This document shows positions 60,701-64,000 of a stretch of 64,000 nucleotides of DNA, in pieces. The translations under genes were made by a program, and so were the position numbers. Source of the DNA: Limonium bicolor (lineage: Eukaryota; Streptophyta; Magnoliopsida; Caryophyllales; Plumbaginaceae). The notes below the pieces were generated by a model. That model did not search any database, was not told the origin of the DNA, and worked only from the letters and a program-made list of their open reading frames with translations. The stretch covers positions 251,433,810 to 251,497,809 of the forward strand of contig CM041782.1 in assembly GCA_023374045.1 (NCBI GenBank). Direction: 5' to 3'. Within the stretch, counting starts at the first letter, position 1; each line of letters opens with the position of its first letter.

Positions 60701-63166
60701 AAATCACCAAATTTTACCCAAGGGTTATAATTAACATTATTAACCCCTATATAATCGGTTATTACTATTCCACCACATATATTTATCCAAAGTGTCACAA
60801 TGACATAATAACTATATATTATACATATATAGTTTATTTTAATTCCAAAATCAACCCAATAAATTCCTAAAAATTCCTAATAGCCCATAAGTGTTTATAA
60901 TACCATTTTACACCCTTAACTTTCGGTAATAACATATTTACCACATATGTTATAAAATTGTTACAATTTAAATACTTATCTTATTATAAAACTTTAAATA
61001 AGTTATTTAACTTATCTAATTTGGTCAAAGCCTACCATATGGTCAAGGTTGACCACCTTAATATTTCCTTGACCATTAATCTCCATATAATACGGTTTCA
61101 TACCCATATTTTCTAGATATTACCATTTAACCCCAAAACTTTATAAAATCTTATAATCTTTATTTAAACTCATTTAAACCTCCAATTTTCAGCTTTATTA
61201 TTGTATAGCCCCCAAATTTAATTTAATTATGGTATAACCCCTAATTCCTTGTGGTAATATTATATATATATACTACCTAAACTTAAATAAAACCTTATAA
61301 ATACATAAATAAAATGGCCTAAAGTACATGGCCTTATTACAAACATTAGCTTATAAAATAAATTACACATAAATGCCCAAAAATGCTTAAACTCTCGGCC
61401 TCTCCCATATATTTTCCATATTTACCAATTTTCCACATAATGTCTTAAATTTGACAATTATGCTAGTTAATTACTTAGATAAATTTATTAAACCATTCCT
61501 TAATCACCAAAGGTAAAAATAAGACCTTAATAACCTTGTTCACTCACGGCACATTTATATACATATGTATAAACACATACTAATATACCAAGTGAAGGTT
61601 TAAGTGATTTATACCTTGTGTTTGCCTAGTTTAGGCCTTGTTTGGCCACGGCTGTTTGGAGATAAAATTTCCACAGCTTAGTTTACATGTTTTCAAACAG
61701 CAATTAAGGCATGATTAGTCTCCAAGCAAGATCTAACCATAAGAAGTGTTTAATGTCTATTTTCAAGGTAAAATTTACCTTAGAATACCAAGGTAACCAA
61801 AGGTTGTCTTCGGCCTATTTATACAGAAGATAAAGAGCATCAAAAGAGCTACTAAACCAAGCTTTAAAACTGGTATAACTCAGATTAGAAGATGGCTAAT
61901 TTTTACCTTGATTAAAATGCCAAAAATGGTGTTTTTGGCTTGGATTTGGCTATTCCTTGCAGCTCTTGATATATCAACTGAATAAGTATGTTAATATGAA
62001 GATTATAAGCCTAGGAAAGCGAGCTTTCAAACCGGAATTGAAAAGAAACAAGATATAAGTGCTTAAAGCACATTTTTATACCTTAAGAACAAGATTAGAT
62101 TCCTCCACCTCCTTCCCTTGTTACAGCTGAGAATCACCCTCCTTTTAACCTCCAAAACAACCTAGAACCATGGGTGGAAATGGTTGATGCTTAGCTCCAT
62201 GGAAAGAGGAAAGAAAAGTGAAGAGAATGAACATAAAATGGCTTAATAAGCTTACCTATGTAGCAAGGTGTTCTTCTCTGAACTTGGCATGTTCTCACGG
62301 TTTTGGAGAAGCAAAAGAGAGAATTGAGAAGCTTGGTGTCGGCTGGGAAGCAAGGCAAATGAGATAATTAAGCTAGTTTTGCTTTTAAGTTAGTTTAATG
62401 TTACTTTAGGAATAGTAAATAGGTGACTCATTAGATTGGCTAGATATTTGTTTAGAGATTGATTAATGAGTGGGTATACAGCTAATGGAGGTCGGAAATG
62501 GGGGGCTTGGTCAATGGATGACATTTGACCATAGTTTAAGTTAAGTAATTAAATGTTATTTTTGGGTACTATTCATCCAAAATTACCCATTTTGATTTTA
62601 TTTTCAAACTTTGATTTAGACTTTATAATATAGTCTATCATGTCATATTAATGTTATAAAGAATATACTCTAGTCTTTAAAATGACAAAAAGTCATTATC
62701 TTAGAGCTCATACACAAAAACGAGTTTTAAGGTGTTTTAGTGCACATTTTGTGTCACAAGATGTTTCTGAGCTTAGTTTTCTTTGAGAACAGTTTTGTTG
62801 TGTTCCTTACATGATATTTGATCATAGGAATCCAATTTTATATAAAATAGAGGTCATTAGACCTTTAAGGTTTCCTTAGAGCACATTTTTGCCCTACTTG
62901 ACCTTGAAGTATGTAAATGCTTGTTCTTTGTGTTGGAGTGTTGTACAATGATTTTAGTATGTTTATTTATGTGTTAATATGCTTAGGACAAAATCTTAGG
63001 TCCTAAGAAGTTCATTTGGGTATGTATTTACCCTAAACAGTCAAAGGGTGCAATATCTTGCTTTGTGTTGGCCATCGTTGTTCTCAATTGACTTTTAAGG
63101 CATGTTTAGGCCTTAATTAATGTGATTAGATGTTTAATCCATGTTTTATTAGTTTGGGGTATTTCA
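57758..63166 (-). repeat. Element E2 5' LTR (5.4 kb)
   Basis: TGTAACACCC to GGGGTATTTCA, about 5.41 kb. The reverse complement aligns with solo LTR B (26248-31865) over its length. The middle (about 59500-61400) is very AT-rich with degenerate repeats around CGAACAG. Open frames in it are spurious. Confidence 0.9.
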
Positions 63167-63183
63167 TCTTGCCCTTCCATGTT

Positions 63184-64000
63184 TTATAGCCTATATGATG
63201 CTTTTACTGTTTTTTGTACTACAATATATGGTCCATCCCATTGTGGTTCCAAATTTTTTGGTTGCTTTACTTCTCGTAGTACCAAATCTCCTGGGGAAAA
63301 ACATATTTCTCTAACTTTCTTCTTGAAATATTTTGTGATTTGTGTTTTGTCTTTTTTGTATCCTGACTTCCGCCTCACTCTTCTTTCTTCTAAGATATCC
63401 AGCTCATCCTAGATTTTCTGAGAATTTTCTTTCTTCTCATATAGTTTTATTCTATCTAAGGGGATTAATATCTCAACAGGTACTACAACTTCTAGTCCCT
63501 AGGCTAACCTAAAAGGTGTTTTGCCTGTTGCCATCCTGTATCCCCTTCATACTTGAGACAAAACTTCCACCCACTTCCCTTTCTTATTTTCGAGCTTTTT
63601 CCTTACTATCTAGACATTTGTGTTTTCTACTTGCCCATTTGCTTGTGGGTGAGCTATGATGCAAACCTGAGCACTATCTACTAGTCTTCACAGAACTTCC
63701 TAAAAGGAATCACAGTTAAATTGTGTGTCATTGTCCGTTATTATGGTCCATGGTAACCCTTATCTGCATACTACATTCTTTTAGATGAGTTCTTTCGATT
63801 TCTTCGTAGTGATGGATACGGTGGGTATGGCCTCTACCAATTTGGTGAAGTAGTCTACTGCTACATACATGTATTTGTATCTTCCGGGCGATGCTTCCGA
63901 AATGGTCCGACAATGTCAAGGCTCTATACCCTTTGGTATATGACTTGTGATCGATGTTAATTCTACTGAAGGAGTGTGGATCTTTGGTCCATGCTCCTGG
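63184..64000 (-). pseudogene. Tat-type Ty3/gypsy integrase fragment (broken)
   Basis: Minus-strand frames read the integrase core (YVAVDYFTKLVEAIP with the first Asp, TIITDNDTQF with the second, AHPQANGQVEN with the Glu) and the C-terminal domain (VREICFSPGDLVLREV, LEPQWDGPYIVV). The order and motifs match the non-chromodomain Tat/Athila side of Ty3/gypsy. Several in-frame stops and at least one frameshift disable it. Element E2 inserted at its C-terminal end, and the rest of the element lies beyond the window. Confidence 0.85.

Larger units (their letters stand above)
47527..63166 (-). mobile_element. Element E2: gag-only retrotransposon with introns, truncated left LTR
   Basis: Left LTR remnant (47527-48174), PPT, about 3 kb non-coding DNA, spliced gag, PBS (57742-57753), and right LTR (57758-63166). 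No protease, RT, integrase or AlkB is present, and the gag frame ends in a natural-looking stop at 51130. LTR copies agree closely over the 650 bp that can be compared. It fits a non-autonomous, gag-bearing element (TR-GAG type) that would need enzymes from a relative such as M. Solo LTR G interrupts it and LTR F truncates its left LTR. Confidence 0.8.

Overview
The window looks like plant (angiosperm) nuclear DNA from a draft assembly: AT-rich, packed with LTR retrotransposons primed by initiator-Met tRNA, and broken by a 500-base run of N at 43414-43913. I found no ordinary single-copy host gene. Almost everything from 3682 to 63166 is one nest of large-LTR retrotransposons, with LTRs of roughly 3.6-5.6 kb. 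Most start TGAAATACC and end in (G)TTACA in the sense direction.

Layout. 1-2390: unassigned AT-rich DNA with a small tandem repeat. 2395-3575: broken Ty1/copia RT-RNase H. 3682-7020 plus 35194-36331: one LTR ('E1') split by later insertions, with non-coding internal sequence at 36332-40257. 7021-8211 plus 26128-26247 plus 31871-35188: a solo LTR ('A', target duplication GTTAG). Nested in A are a complete Ty3/gypsy element 'M' (8212-26122, duplication AGTAC) and a solo LTR 'B' (26248-31865, TAAAT). M's right LTR holds another solo LTR (19989-23561). 40258-43413: LTR and satellite-bearing 3' region of a different, Tat/Ogre-like element, running into the gap. 43914-47526: 5'-truncated LTR 'F'. 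47527-63166: a gag-only element 'E2' with a solo LTR 'G' (51617-56669, TAAGT) inside one of its introns. 63184-64000: broken Tat-type integrase.

The main discovery candidate is element M. Reading on the minus strand it runs PBS, gag, two CCHC knuckles, an AlkB-type Fe(II)/2-oxoglutarate dioxygenase domain, protease, RT, RNase H, integrase, a chromodomain-like tail, then PPT. The AlkB segment lies between gag and protease. It keeps all catalytic residues in an intact 112-codon stretch and resembles cellular ALKBH1-type proteins. Gag, AlkB and pol are separated by short AT-rich GT-AG intervals that look like introns. Two of these introns sit at the same places in the gag of the diverged element E2, so splicing seems to be an old trait of this group. 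The likely picture is an unspliced genomic RNA plus a spliced mRNA that joins gag, AlkB and pol.

Other recurring structure: the LTRs of five related families, and one unrelated LTR, each carry an array of short GC-rich inverted repeats. Three elements carry a second polypurine tract upstream of the LTR-proximal one. Two non-coding internal regions share a 54-base identical island. Many lesions (frameshifts, and stops at positions expected to be CAG) show that most copies here are not fully functional.
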